Made by a program: the position numbers and the translations under genes
Shown here: in pieces, positions 1 through 6,948 of the stretch
Layout: the number at the start of each line of letters is the position of its first letter
Position numbering within the stretch: the stretch's first letter is position 1
Source of the DNA: an uncultured Geobacteraceae bacterium
Lineage (GTDB): Bacteria; Desulfobacterota; Desulfuromonadia; Desulfuromonadales; Geopsychrobacteraceae
NCBI GenBank assembly: GCA_937958075.1
Contig: CALFFB010000261.1
Location: forward strand, 1-12,920
Length of the DNA: 12,920 nucleotides
Direction of reading: 5' to 3'
The notes under the pieces: generated by a model
Database searches by the model: none
What the model saw: the letters and a program-made list of their open reading frames with translations, nothing else
Told to the model about the DNA's origin: nothing

Positions 1-1358
1 AGCAGATCCTCCTTGCGCAGACCGTACTTTTTCATCTTCCGGTAGATGGTCGCCATATTCATGCCGGCTTTCTCGGCGGCGGCTTCGACATCGCCGCCGG
101 CGGCGCCAAGGAGCTGGCGCAGATAGTCGATTTCAAACCGGGCCAGGGCCGTGCTGTAGTCTTTATCGGCGGCGGTTGCTCCTTCGGTTTCGATAAACTG
201 TGACAGGGTCGCAAGGCCGATGGATGCTTCCGTCTCGATGGTCATGCAGGCCTCAATGACATTCTTCAACTGACGGATATTGCCGGGCCAGGGATAATCC
301 AGGGCGGCCTGTTGCGCTTCCGGCGAGAGGCCGCTGACCGCGGTCTTGAATTTGCGGTTCTGGGCGGCGACAAAATGGGCGGCCAGCAGCAGGATATCGG
401 CTTTACGCTGGCGCAAGGGGGGCAGGTGGAGGTTGATGACATTGAGGCGATAGAACAGGTCTTCGCGGAAGGTTCCCTCGCCGACAGCCTGCTCCAGGTC
501 GGAGTTGGTGGCGGAAATCAGGCGCACGTCGACGCGGGTCGGGCTGGTGTCGCCGATGCGCCGGAACTCCTGCTCCTGGAGAAAGCGCAGCAGGGTTTTC
601 TGGACATTCAGGGGCAGGTTGCCGATTTCATCGAGAAACAGGGTGCCGCCATCAGCGGCTTTGAGGAGCCCCTGCTTGTCCGTATTGGCGCCGGTGAAGG
701 CGCCCTTTTTGTGGCCGAAGAGTTCGCTCTCCATGACCGAGTCAGGTATCGCACCGCAGTTGATGGCGATAAAGGCATTGTCCCTGCGCGGGGAGTTGTA
801 ATGGATCGCCTGGGCGATGAGCTCCTTGCCGGTGCCCGATTCGCCGGTGATCAGGACCGAGGTGTCGCGCACGGCGACCTTTTCGACCCGCTCCAGCAGC
901 TGGCGCAGGACCGTTGAGGTGCCGATGATCTTGTCGAAGTTGAACTTGCCCGCCAGTTCCTGGCGCAGCTGTTCGTTCTCCGTGCGCAAGGCGTTGTGGG
1001 TCAGGGCGTTGCGCACGCGAAACAGCAGTTCATCCGGCTCAAAGGGTTTGGTCAGCATGTCGTAGGCGCCTTTACGCAGGGCCTGGATCGACATGTCGAC
1101 GGTGGCGAAGGCGGTGATCATGATCACCGGAACCTCGGCGTCCAGTTCCTTAAGCCGCTGCAGGACTTCGAGACCGTCCATGCCCGGCATCTTGATATCG
1201 CTGATGACCAGATCCCAGGTGCCGGGCCGGAACGTCTCCATGGCCTCCAGGGGACGGGTGAAGGTGCGCACGGCATGGCCGTCATCCATGAGCACGGCGG
1301 CCATCATCCGGCACAGGCCTTCTTCGTTGTCGATGATCATGATCTGTTTTGCGGACAT
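1..1358 (-). CDS. Sigma-54-dependent response regulator, NtrC family (3' end outside window)
   Basis: A phosphorylation-controlled activator of sigma-54 promoters, almost complete: 452 codons are visible and only the last few residues lie beyond the left edge. The receiver domain (about residues 5-120) has D10/E12 in the acidic pocket, D54 as phospho-acceptor in SDIKMPG, T82 and K104. The AAA+ domain (about 142-375) shows Walker A GESGTGKE (172-179), an intact GAFTGA sigma-54 contact loop (219-224) and Walker B TLFLDEIG (239-246). A Fis-type helix-turn-helix occupies about 420-445. It starts 22 bp after the kinase stop, so the two genes are almost certainly a co-transcribed pair. I chose ATG at 1358 because GGGA sits 6 nt upstream; an in-frame ATG at 1373 is the alternative. 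Its targets are unknown, and I found no convincing -24/-12 promoter in the intergenic regions here. Confidence 0.95.
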   Translation of the reverse strand, partial: MSAKQIMIIDNEEGLCRMMAAVLMDDGHAVRTFTRPLEAMETFRPGTWDLVISDIKMPGMDGLEVLQRLKELDAEVPVIMITAFATVDMSIQALRKGAYDMLTKPFEPDELLFRVRNALTHNALRTENEQLRQELAGKFNFDKIIGTSTVLRQLLERVEKVAVRDTSVLITGESGTGKELIAQAIHYNSPRRDNAFIAINCGAIPDSVMESELFGHKKGAFTGANTDKQGLLKAADGGTLFLDEIGNLPLNVQKTLLRFLQEQEFRRIGDTSPTRVDVRLISATNSDLEQAVGEGTFREDLFYRLNVINLHLPPLRQRKADILLLAAHFVAAQNRKFKTAVSGLSPEAQQAALDYPWPGNIRQLKNVIEACMTIETEASIGLATLSQFIETEGATAADKDYSTALARFEIDYLRQLLGAAGGDVEAAAEKAGMNMATIYRKMKKYGLRKEDL

Positions 1359-1380
1359 GCTGTTTCCCGTCATTTTTTGC

Positions 1381-3348
1381 CTAGGGCTGGTCGTCCCGTT
1401 GCAGGGGGAGAAGAATCACCACCGTGGTGCCCTGCCCGGCGACGGAATCGATAAATACCTGCCCCTGGTGCATTTCGATAATCTGCCTGGTGATCGCCAG
1501 CCCGAGGCCGGTTCCCCGTGCCTTGGTGGTAAAAAAGGGCTCGAAAATCTTGTCGAGGTTCTCTTCGCTGATCCCTTCTCCCTGGTCGCTGAAGGCGATA
1601 CGCAACCGGTTTGATTCGAGCCGGGTGCTGACGGTAATGGGGCTGCCGGCTGGGGAGGCGGCGCCGGCGTTCAGCAGCAGATTGATGGCGACCTGGCGCA
1701 GCTGGTCGGCGTCGGCCGGCACCGGCGGCAGATCTTCGGTAAAATCCCTGACGATGGTGACATGGTGCAGATCGGTATGATTGCCGGCAAAATCGATGAT
1801 CTGATGCAGCAGGCGATTGACATCCACCGGCTCCAGAACCGGTTTCGGTGTGCGCGCATAGCTGAGCAGGTCCTGGACAATTTTTTTACAGCGTTTGCTT
1901 TCCCTTTTTATTTCAGAGATATAGGTGAAGTGCGGATCGTCTTCGGGGATCTTTTTTTCCAGATAACCGGCATAGCCGAGAATCACTCCCAAAGGGTTGT
2001 TGATTTCGTGGGCAACGCCGGAGGATAAAACCCCCAGGGAGGCCATTTTCCCCTGCTGGGCCAGGGCCGATTCAAGTTCGCGGTTTTTGCGCAGCATGCG
2101 GGTCATGCGGTTGAAGGCGATGGCCAGTTCCCCCAGTTCGTCCTGGCTGTCCACCGGAATCTGCTTGTCCAGGCGCCCCTGTTTGATCTGGCGGATGACC
2201 TCGATCATACGCTGTATGGGGTCGGTCAGCACTTTGGAGGCCAGGGCGAGCAGGGCCGTCGCCACCAGGCCGATGACCAGCGGCAACAGCAGGACATGCA
2301 GAGCGATACGCCACTTGATGGCGTTGGCGGTGTGGTAAAATTCGTCTTCGTAGCTGCCGACGGCGACGATCCAGTCCCAGGGCTCAAAATAGCGGTAGCG
2401 GACAATCTTCATGCGGGCCTTGCTGTCGTGGGTGCCGCGCCAGGGGTAGCGGATCCACCCCTCTTTGGCGGCAGCCATTTCGGCGATAAAGGCGTGTCCG
2501 TCGGCATCCGTTGCGTTGATCAGGTTTTCGCCTTCCGCATCAGGGTGAATCGTCAGGGTGCCGTTACGGTTCAGGCAGTAGATATAGCCGGTCTGGCCGA
2601 CTTTTTTGCTGCTGATCCGCTGCTTGAGGAGGGCCAGGGCCTTTTCCTCGAATCGGGGATCGTCGTAGGTTTCATCAAGGTAGCCGCCGGCGGCGATAAT
2701 CCAGTCCCATTCAGGCCAGTAGCGGTAGGCGACAATCTTGTTGCGCGGATGTTTATCGCCCAGCTGTTCGTTGATCCAGGGATAGATGGTGTAGTGCACC
2801 TGATCCGCGGCGCCGAGGCGCGCCTGCTGCAGCATCTCCTGAATAAAAAAACGGCCATTTTCGTCCTGTGCGCCGGCGATGTTTTCCTTTTCTCGGGTCG
2901 GGTGCACAGTCAGAGTCCCTGAGCCGGTCATGGCAAACAGATAGCCACTGCTGCCGATGCTCACCTCCCTGAAGCTGTTGCGAATGGCCTGCTGCGCCTG
3001 CTCCCGGCTGGCAAGGCCGGCCTCAAGCTGGCGCTGCTGCTCACCAATCATGGCGCCGGCCAGATCGACCAGGCTTTTCATCTCCTGTTCGACAATCTGC
3101 TTTTTGTCCTGGCGGTACACTTCAAACTGGCGGTGATGGCTGTCAAGGAGATCCAGGGTGAAGCTGGCCATGTGATCAAGGTCGGCGCGGCTGACTTCCG
3201 TCAATCCTTCCATGGCCTGGCGGGTGGCGACATAGCCGATGATGGCACCGAGGGCAAAAATCGGCACAATAATCAGGGGCAGGATGATAATCAGCAGCTT
3301 CCAGCGAATCTTCAGATGGCTCAGGCGCTGGGAGAGGAAGTAGTGCAT
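1381..3348 (-). CDS. Sensor histidine kinase with two tandem Cache-type sensor domains
   Basis: A membrane sensor kinase of 655 residues that should phosphorylate the adjacent sigma-54 regulator. Order of parts: a first membrane helix (about 17-42); two similar extracytoplasmic Cache-type repeats (about 130-230 and 247-340), each with GYL/GYI, GTLT(V/I)HP, a (P)W-rich segment and WDWI(I/V)A-GxYxDE; a second membrane helix (about 350-371); HAMP (about 372-425); HisKA with H447 in AHEINNPLG; and HATPase with N-box N556/N560, DQGEGI (588-593) and GTGLGL (612-617). No cytoplasmic PAS domain is seen. All catalytic boxes look intact. The start is 23 bp after the oxidoreductase stop and its Shine-Dalgarno (GAG) is weak, which suggests dependence on upstream translation or operon transcription. 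Cache domains in such kinases commonly bind small organic ligands; the ligand here cannot be read from sequence. Confidence 0.94.
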   Translation of the reverse strand: MHYFLSQRLSHLKIRWKLLIIILPLIIVPIFALGAIIGYVATRQAMEGLTEVSRADLDHMASFTLDLLDSHHRQFEVYRQDKKQIVEQEMKSLVDLAGAMIGEQQRQLEAGLASREQAQQAIRNSFREVSIGSSGYLFAMTGSGTLTVHPTREKENIAGAQDENGRFFIQEMLQQARLGAADQVHYTIYPWINEQLGDKHPRNKIVAYRYWPEWDWIIAAGGYLDETYDDPRFEEKALALLKQRISSKKVGQTGYIYCLNRNGTLTIHPDAEGENLINATDADGHAFIAEMAAAKEGWIRYPWRGTHDSKARMKIVRYRYFEPWDWIVAVGSYEDEFYHTANAIKWRIALHVLLLPLVIGLVATALLALASKVLTDPIQRMIEVIRQIKQGRLDKQIPVDSQDELGELAIAFNRMTRMLRKNRELESALAQQGKMASLGVLSSGVAHEINNPLGVILGYAGYLEKKIPEDDPHFTYISEIKRESKRCKKIVQDLLSYARTPKPVLEPVDVNRLLHQIIDFAGNHTDLHHVTIVRDFTEDLPPVPADADQLRQVAINLLLNAGAASPAGSPITVSTRLESNRLRIAFSDQGEGISEENLDKIFEPFFTTKARGTGLGLAITRQIIEMHQGQVFIDSVAGQGTTVVILLPLQRDDQP

Positions 3349-3371
3349 GATGTCTCAAGGCGGGCCTGCCG

Positions 3372-4763
3372 CTACAACAGCCCCTGAAGTTGCGCGTTGT
3401 CTCTGGCGGCCTGACGCAGGCCGTCGCTGATACTGGGATACACGTGGACCATGGTGCTCAGGTCGACGACGGACAGACCGAAGCGGATGGCCAGGGTCGC
3501 CTCGTGGATAATGTCGGCGGCGCGAGGGCAGAGCATCTGCACGCCGAGAATCCGTCCGCTCCCCTGTTCGGCGGTGAGCAGCACGCCACCGAGCATCTCC
3601 CCCATGACATGAGCCTTGGGAACCTTCTCCAGATCGAGATAGGTGGTGACGACAGCCAGACCCTGGGCCTCGGCCTGGCGTTTGGTCAGGCCGACGGTGG
3701 CAAATTCGGGGTCGACGAAGACCGCCATGGGGGAGAAACGATGGTCGATGGAGTGGTTGCCCGTCGGATCGAGAATGTTTTTCACGGCGATCTGCGCTTC
3801 ACGGGCACCGGCCGGAGCGATGAGGGGCTGACCGGTGACGTCGCCGGCAGCCCAGATGCCGGGGACGCTGGTACGCAGCTGATTGTCAACCCTGATAAAG
3901 CCGCCGGCATCGGTTTCAATGCCGATCTCCTCCAGGCCCAGGTTGGCGGTCACCGGCTGGGTGCCGATGGCCAGCATCAGCCGTTCAGCACTGAAACCGA
4001 CCTCAGCGCCGTTGATCAGGGCAAAGAGGCAGGTTTTGTCCCCCCGTTTTTCAACCCGCTGGGCTTCGACATTGCAGAGGATCTCGACCCCTTCCTTCTC
4101 CAGCATCATGCGAAACTGTTCCGTCAGGCGCAGGTCGAACTCGGCCAGCAGACGCGGCCCCCGTTCGAGAATGGTGACCCGGGTGCCGAAGCGGGCGAAC
4201 ATCTGTCCCATTTCCAGAGCGATGACGCCGCCACCAAGGATGACGACGGATTCGGGAAAACAGGGCAGATGCATGGCGCTGTAACTGGTCAGGTAATCGA
4301 CCTTGTCAAGACCGGGGATGGGCACCACCCGGGGCTTGCCGCCGGTGGCGATGAGAATATGAGGGGCCTGGTAGTGTGTATCACCGACCTTGACCTCCCG
4401 GGGGGAGGTAAAACGGCCGTGACCGCGCACGACGGTGAGGTTTTCCGTGGTATCGACCTCGCGCTGGTAGTGGGTTTCACGAACGGTGACCACGGCTTTC
4501 TGCTTCAGAGGCATGAGGGTGCCGCAGTTGGGGGCGCCGGCGCTCAGGTTCAGTCCCCAGCTCTCACCCTTGCGCGCCCCGTGGTACATTTCCGCTTTGT
4601 GAATGAGGGTTTTGCTCGGAATGCACCCCCAGTTGACGCAGGTGCCGCCAAGGTGTGACTGCTCGACGATGAGCACTTTTCTGCCGGCGGCTGCTGCGAT
4701 GCGCGCCCCGGCAAAGGCGGTGGTGCCGCCGCCAAGGACGATCAGATCGTAAGAATGGGCCAT
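3372..4763 (-). CDS. Mercuric-reductase-like FAD/NAD(P) disulfide oxidoreductase (no HMA domain, no C-terminal Cys pair)
   Basis: A class I pyridine nucleotide-disulfide oxidoreductase of 463 residues, cytoplasmic. The FAD motif lies at 9-20, the redox-active disulfide is C42/C47 in GGTCVNWGCIPSK, the NAD(P) motif is ILGGGVIALEMG (175-186), and the second FAD motif is GIWAAGDVTG (302-311). The C-terminal dimer/interface segment (440-447, HVYPSISD) has Tyr442 where lipoamide dehydrogenase and glutathione reductase have their catalytic His before Pro. MerA has Tyr near that point, and the general sequence is MerA-like. However, the heavy-metal-associated N-terminal domain and the MerA C-terminal vicinal cysteines are absent, and no mer genes lie nearby. 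True mercuric reduction is therefore doubtful; reduction of another thiol, metal or small-molecule acceptor is possible. AAGGA five nt before the ATG is a strong ribosome site. It lies second in a four-gene minus-strand unit with a two-component pair. Confidence 0.88.
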   Translation of the reverse strand: MAHSYDLIVLGGGTTAFAGARIAAAAGRKVLIVEQSHLGGTCVNWGCIPSKTLIHKAEMYHGARKGESWGLNLSAGAPNCGTLMPLKQKAVVTVRETHYQREVDTTENLTVVRGHGRFTSPREVKVGDTHYQAPHILIATGGKPRVVPIPGLDKVDYLTSYSAMHLPCFPESVVILGGGVIALEMGQMFARFGTRVTILERGPRLLAEFDLRLTEQFRMMLEKEGVEILCNVEAQRVEKRGDKTCLFALINGAEVGFSAERLMLAIGTQPVTANLGLEEIGIETDAGGFIRVDNQLRTSVPGIWAAGDVTGQPLIAPAGAREAQIAVKNILDPTGNHSIDHRFSPMAVFVDPEFATVGLTKRQAEAQGLAVVTTYLDLEKVPKAHVMGEMLGGVLLTAEQGSGRILGVQMLCPRAADIIHEATLAIRFGLSVVDLSTMVHVYPSISDGLRQAARDNAQLQGLL

Positions 4764-4806
4764 AGGGGTCCTTCTTGATTATGGTGTGTGCGCCCTGCGG
4801 TCGGAA

Positions 4807-5172
4807 TCAGCCCGGCTTGTTGGCCGTGCCCTGCTTTTTTCTGAGGGCGCAGACCTCGAGCTTGGACAGATAGAGATCCCGGAAAATGGCATTGGAACGC
4901 TGGATCAACTGCTCGTTGTGCACGGAAAAAAGCCGGTTGACGTTGTCCTTGATGGTGACAAACTGCTCGGGCGTCAGGTCCGCGGGCAACCTCAGGGTAA
5001 ACTCCGGTGCTTCGTCAATAAAATACTTTTCGAGAATTTTTTCAAGTTCCGTTTTTACGCAGGCGATCACATCGGGATCTGAGTGGGGCGGGTTGTCGTT
5101 GAGGATGGAATCGACCAGCGAACGAATCTGTGTTTTCTGCTGTTGCGCCAGGGGGATGATTTTAGCGGGCAT
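4807..5172 (-). CDS. Unrecognised small helical protein, first gene of the two-component operon
   Basis: I do not recognise the family. It is a 121-residue soluble protein with no signal peptide or membrane helix. It is predicted mostly helical from its Glu/Lys/Leu-rich heptad-like stretches (about 36-50 and 68-110), with a basic tail and two isolated cysteines (C38, C108). The frame is open for 27 further codons upstream to 5253, but that extension runs into a terminator hairpin at 5242-5273 and the candidate promoter at 5214-5243. ATG at 5172 has AGGA 8 nt upstream, so I chose it. It is followed after 43 bp by the MerA-like oxidoreductase, suggesting the same transcript. A role as partner or regulator of that enzyme is only a guess. 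Confidence 0.72.
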   Translation of the reverse strand: MPAKIIPLAQQQKTQIRSLVDSILNDNPPHSDPDVIACVKTELEKILEKYFIDEAPEFTLRLPADLTPEQFVTIKDNVNRLFSVHNEQLIQRSNAIFRDLYLSKLEVCALRKKQGTANKPG

Positions 5173-5213
5173 AGAATAAATCCTGTGGCCGTAGGAGGAA
5201 GCATTACAGCTAC

Positions 5214-5243
5214 AGCATACAGGAAGCCCTGAGGTGGATGCAA
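5214..5243 (-). promoter_or_regulatory. Candidate sigma-70 promoter for the four-gene minus-strand operon
   Basis: Read on the minus strand: a -35-like TTGCAT (5243-5238), an 18-nt spacer and a -10-like TATGCT (5219-5214). It lies about 40 bp upstream of the ATG at 5172 and just downstream of the preceding gene's terminator hairpin. Position is better evidence than the motif match, which is moderate. Confidence 0.4.
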
Positions 5244-5273
5244 AACCGGGCACCTTTTACGGCCGCTGCCCGG
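5242..5273 (-). terminator. Rho-independent terminator of the outer-membrane protein gene
   Basis: On the minus strand, CCGGGCA (5273-5267) pairs perfectly with TGCCCGG (5252-5246) across a 14-nt loop, followed at once by TTTTG. It lies about 60 bp downstream of the stop of the beta-barrel gene and separates it from the next minus-strand unit. The T tract is short, so efficiency is uncertain. Confidence 0.55.
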
Positions 5274-5333
5274 CTTGGTCGAAGCGGGTGCTAAGCGTCG
5301 TCAATGCAGCGGAACCATCAGAAAATCAACAGC

Positions 5334-6110
5334 TTAAAAGCGAACAAAGAGTCCGCCGAAGGGCCCGGAAAAATCGGTCTCGACCTGGACGTCGCTTTCG
5401 TCAATCCGCAGATCGAAATGGCGGTAGCCGGCATAGATCCCCGCCAGGGGCAGCGGCGAAAACTCGACCTGGACTTCCGCGTCGAGAAAGTGGTTGTTGC
5501 TGTATTCCATGTAACCGACACGTGCCGTTACCCCGAGAAAATCGGCCAGGGCGGCACGGGCGCGCAAACCCAGGGTGGGGATGGGCACCAGCGCCGACTC
5601 CTTTTCCGTAAAACGGTTGTCCGGGTTCAGGTTGCGGAAGAGGACCTCGGCATCCGCCACCTTGACGGCCAGCTCCCCGCCGAGCTGAAAGCGCAGGGGC
5701 AGACTGTCGATGTTGATGAGATAGTAGGAATAACCGACGTCGTACAGGGCGATGTCCAGATCACTTTTGACCCTGTCATTGACGGCAAAGGTCCTGCTGT
5801 TGAAGGTTCCACTGAATTTCATGGTGCTGGTGCCGGAAAAGCTGATGGGCAGGTAGTTCAGGGAAAGGCGGGATTGGCCCCAGTTGAGGGCGATTTCACC
5901 GGTCAGGCCGCTGCTGTCGTCAAGGTCCAGATCGCGCTTGACGTTGAGCCGGCTGTCACCGGCTGCCGATCCGGACAGGCTGCCCTTTGGACTGAGTAGT
6001 TGATAGCCGGCTTTGACCGCAAGCAGTTCATCAGCGTGGACCGGGCTGAAGGCGGCTGCCAGCAGCACGACCAGTGAAAATACCGTCAGGATTCGGCCCT
6101 GCATTGACAT
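5334..6110 (-). CDS. Outer-membrane beta-barrel protein, unknown substrate
   Basis: An exported protein of 258 residues. A typical signal peptide has a basic start, a hydrophobic core (about 7-20) and probable cleavage after SPVHA (26|27). The mature part has alternating polar/aromatic strands separated by short turns, and ends in ...GLFVRF with the terminal Phe typical of BAM-folded barrels. The N-terminal half has Gly/Ser/Asp-rich loops and a middle segment with a YDVGYSYY strand. This resembles 8-stranded OmpA/OmpW-like small barrels in general architecture; I cannot name a family. I chose ATG at 6110 because GAGGAG ends 7-8 nt upstream; further in-frame codons upstream to a TTG at 6128 overlap that ribosome site. 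It is transcribed divergently from the exported msrB across a 164-bp region with two dyads, so shared envelope-stress control is possible. Confidence 0.78.
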   Translation of the reverse strand: MSMQGRILTVFSLVVLLAAAFSPVHADELLAVKAGYQLLSPKGSLSGSAAGDSRLNVKRDLDLDDSSGLTGEIALNWGQSRLSLNYLPISFSGTSTMKFSGTFNSRTFAVNDRVKSDLDIALYDVGYSYYLINIDSLPLRFQLGGELAVKVADAEVLFRNLNPDNRFTEKESALVPIPTLGLRARAALADFLGVTARVGYMEYSNNHFLDAEVQVEFSPLPLAGIYAGYRHFDLRIDESDVQVETDFSGPFGGLFVRF

Positions 6111-6150
6111 GGTATGGCTCCTCGGCAAAAGCGGTAAAAGGTGGAGCAGC

Positions 6151-6165
6151 GTTCATAGCATGAAC
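6151..6165. promoter_or_regulatory. Perfect palindrome GTTCAT-N3-ATGAAC, candidate operator
   Basis: A 6-bp perfect inverted repeat separated by AGC, lying 41 bp upstream of the beta-barrel gene start. It overlaps the -10 element of that gene's candidate promoter, the classic position for a dimeric repressor. No regulator can be assigned from the motif. Confidence 0.45.
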
Positions 6166-6181
6166 CTTGCGTCCCTGTCAG
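6152..6181 (-). promoter_or_regulatory. Candidate promoter of the outer-membrane protein gene
   Basis: On the minus strand: CTGACA (6181-6176, one mismatch to TTGACA), an 18-nt spacer and TATGAA (6157-6152, -10-like). It would give a 5' leader of about 35 nt before the ATG at 6110. The -10 is inside the GTTCAT/ATGAAC palindrome. Confidence 0.42.
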
Positions 6182-6221
6182 GTGTTTTTACACCGCCCTC
6201 GCTATTCCGGTTGTCGTGAAA

Positions 6222-6257
6222 ATGTTATTATGATGACAAAACAAGTCACAATAACAT
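6222..6257. promoter_or_regulatory. Long inverted repeat upstream of msrB, candidate operator
   Basis: Arms ATGTTATTATGA (6222-6233) and TCACAATAACAT (6246-6257) are inverted repeats matching at 11 of 12 positions, with a 12-nt AT-rich spacer. The dyad ends 17 bp before the msrB ATG. Its left arm contains TATTAT, a fair -10 element, but no good -35 is seen at the right distance. Either a transcription-factor site or an mRNA hairpin just before the ribosome site is possible. Confidence 0.45.
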
Positions 6258-6274
6258 CGGCACAGGAGGCAGCT

Positions 6275-6823
6275 ATGGAACGGCGACGTTTTGTTCTGCT
6301 GGTGGCACAGACATGGGTCATGGGTGTGGTCGGCACCTTTGCCCTGCGATCGGCTACGGCCAGTCAGGAGCCTGGTATGACGGAGGACAGGATCAGAGTA
6401 TATTCGGTCACTGCAGGGGGCTATATTGAGGTTGAGCGGATGCTGCTGAGTGAGGACGCGTGGCGTCAGCGACTGACGCCGGAGCAGTACCGGATTCTGC
6501 GTGAAGAGGGCACGGAAAGGGCTTTTACCGGCGCCCTGCTCGACAACAAGGAGCAGGGGGTTTATCGCTGCGCCGGCTGCGGTAATGACCTCTATCTCTC
6601 GGAACACAAGTACGATTCAGGCTCCGGCTGGCCGAGTTTCTATCAGGCGGTGGCTCCGGAGAACGTGTCCACCAGGGTCGATCGCCGCCTGTTCATGGCC
6701 CGTAACGAGCTGCTCTGCAGTCGCTGTGACGGCCATCTCGGCCATGTTTTTGCCGACGGTCCGCCGCCGACGGGACAGCGCCACTGCATTAACTCAGGGG
6801 CCCTGACCTTTCAGCCGTTGTGA
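6275..6823 (+). CDS. msrB: Peptide-methionine (R)-S-oxide reductase MsrB, exported form
   Basis: Reduces methionine-R-sulfoxide in oxidised proteins. The 182-residue product carries an N-terminal export or anchor segment (MERRRF followed by a hydrophobic stretch about 7-24, possible cleavage after ATA near 29), so it should act in the periplasm. The MsrB domain spans about 60-182: zinc ligands C99/C102 and C148/C151, the GSGWPSFYQ motif (116-124), GHLGHVF (153-159) and catalytic C171 in RHCINSGALTF. No obvious resolving cysteine apart from the zinc ligands is seen, suggesting a one-Cys mechanism. AGGAGG 5 nt before the ATG at 6275 fixes the start; the frame is open upstream to 6167, but that part overlaps the dyad and lacks ribosome sites. 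It is single-gene and divergent from a beta-barrel gene. No MsrA domain or adjacent msrA is present. Confidence 0.95.
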   Translation: MERRRFVLLVAQTWVMGVVGTFALRSATASQEPGMTEDRIRVYSVTAGGYIEVERMLLSEDAWRQRLTPEQYRILREEGTERAFTGALLDNKEQGVYRCAGCGNDLYLSEHKYDSGSGWPSFYQAVAPENVSTRVDRRLFMARNELLCSRCDGHLGHVFADGPPPTGQRHCINSGALTFQPL

Positions 6824-6915
6824 CGAAAGCCGTTCAAGGTCGGAAGGCTGTGCGGTTGCGCAAAATCCTTGAGTTTGCCGGTGAATCTGTTACTCTCTGT
6901 TGTCTCTCATGAAAG

Positions 6916-6924
6916 TGGTATAAA
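6916..6924 (+). promoter_or_regulatory. Candidate extended -10 promoter of the PilZ gene
   Basis: TGGTATAAA matches the extended -10 form TGn-TATAAT (one mismatch). It lies about 25 bp upstream of the ATG at 6949, with no good -35 at 17 bp, as is usual for extended -10 promoters. The MsrB-to-PilZ gap is 125 bp and shows no strong terminator. Confidence 0.4.
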
Positions 6925-6948
6925 GGCGGTTGGCGGCAGGGGTGGTCA

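Noticed and set aside
2296..2922. A 208-codon open frame antisense to the sensor kinase.
   Set aside because: It lies opposite the Cache domains and shows only low-complexity Gly/Val/Asp content expected from complementary coding bias.
3390..4658. A 422-codon open frame antisense to the MerA-like gene.
   Set aside because: The minus-strand product has full family motifs; the opposite frame is a by-product of high GC and has no recognisable features.
5173..5253. A 27-codon N-terminal extension of the small unrecognised gene containing a CC-x-C motif.
   Set aside because: It overlaps a terminator hairpin and a candidate promoter, and a better ribosome site serves the ATG at 5172.
6181..6194. 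GGTGT-TTTT-ACACC mini-hairpin upstream of msrB as a terminator or regulator site.
   Set aside because: The stem is only five base pairs and no gene ends nearby; it may be chance.
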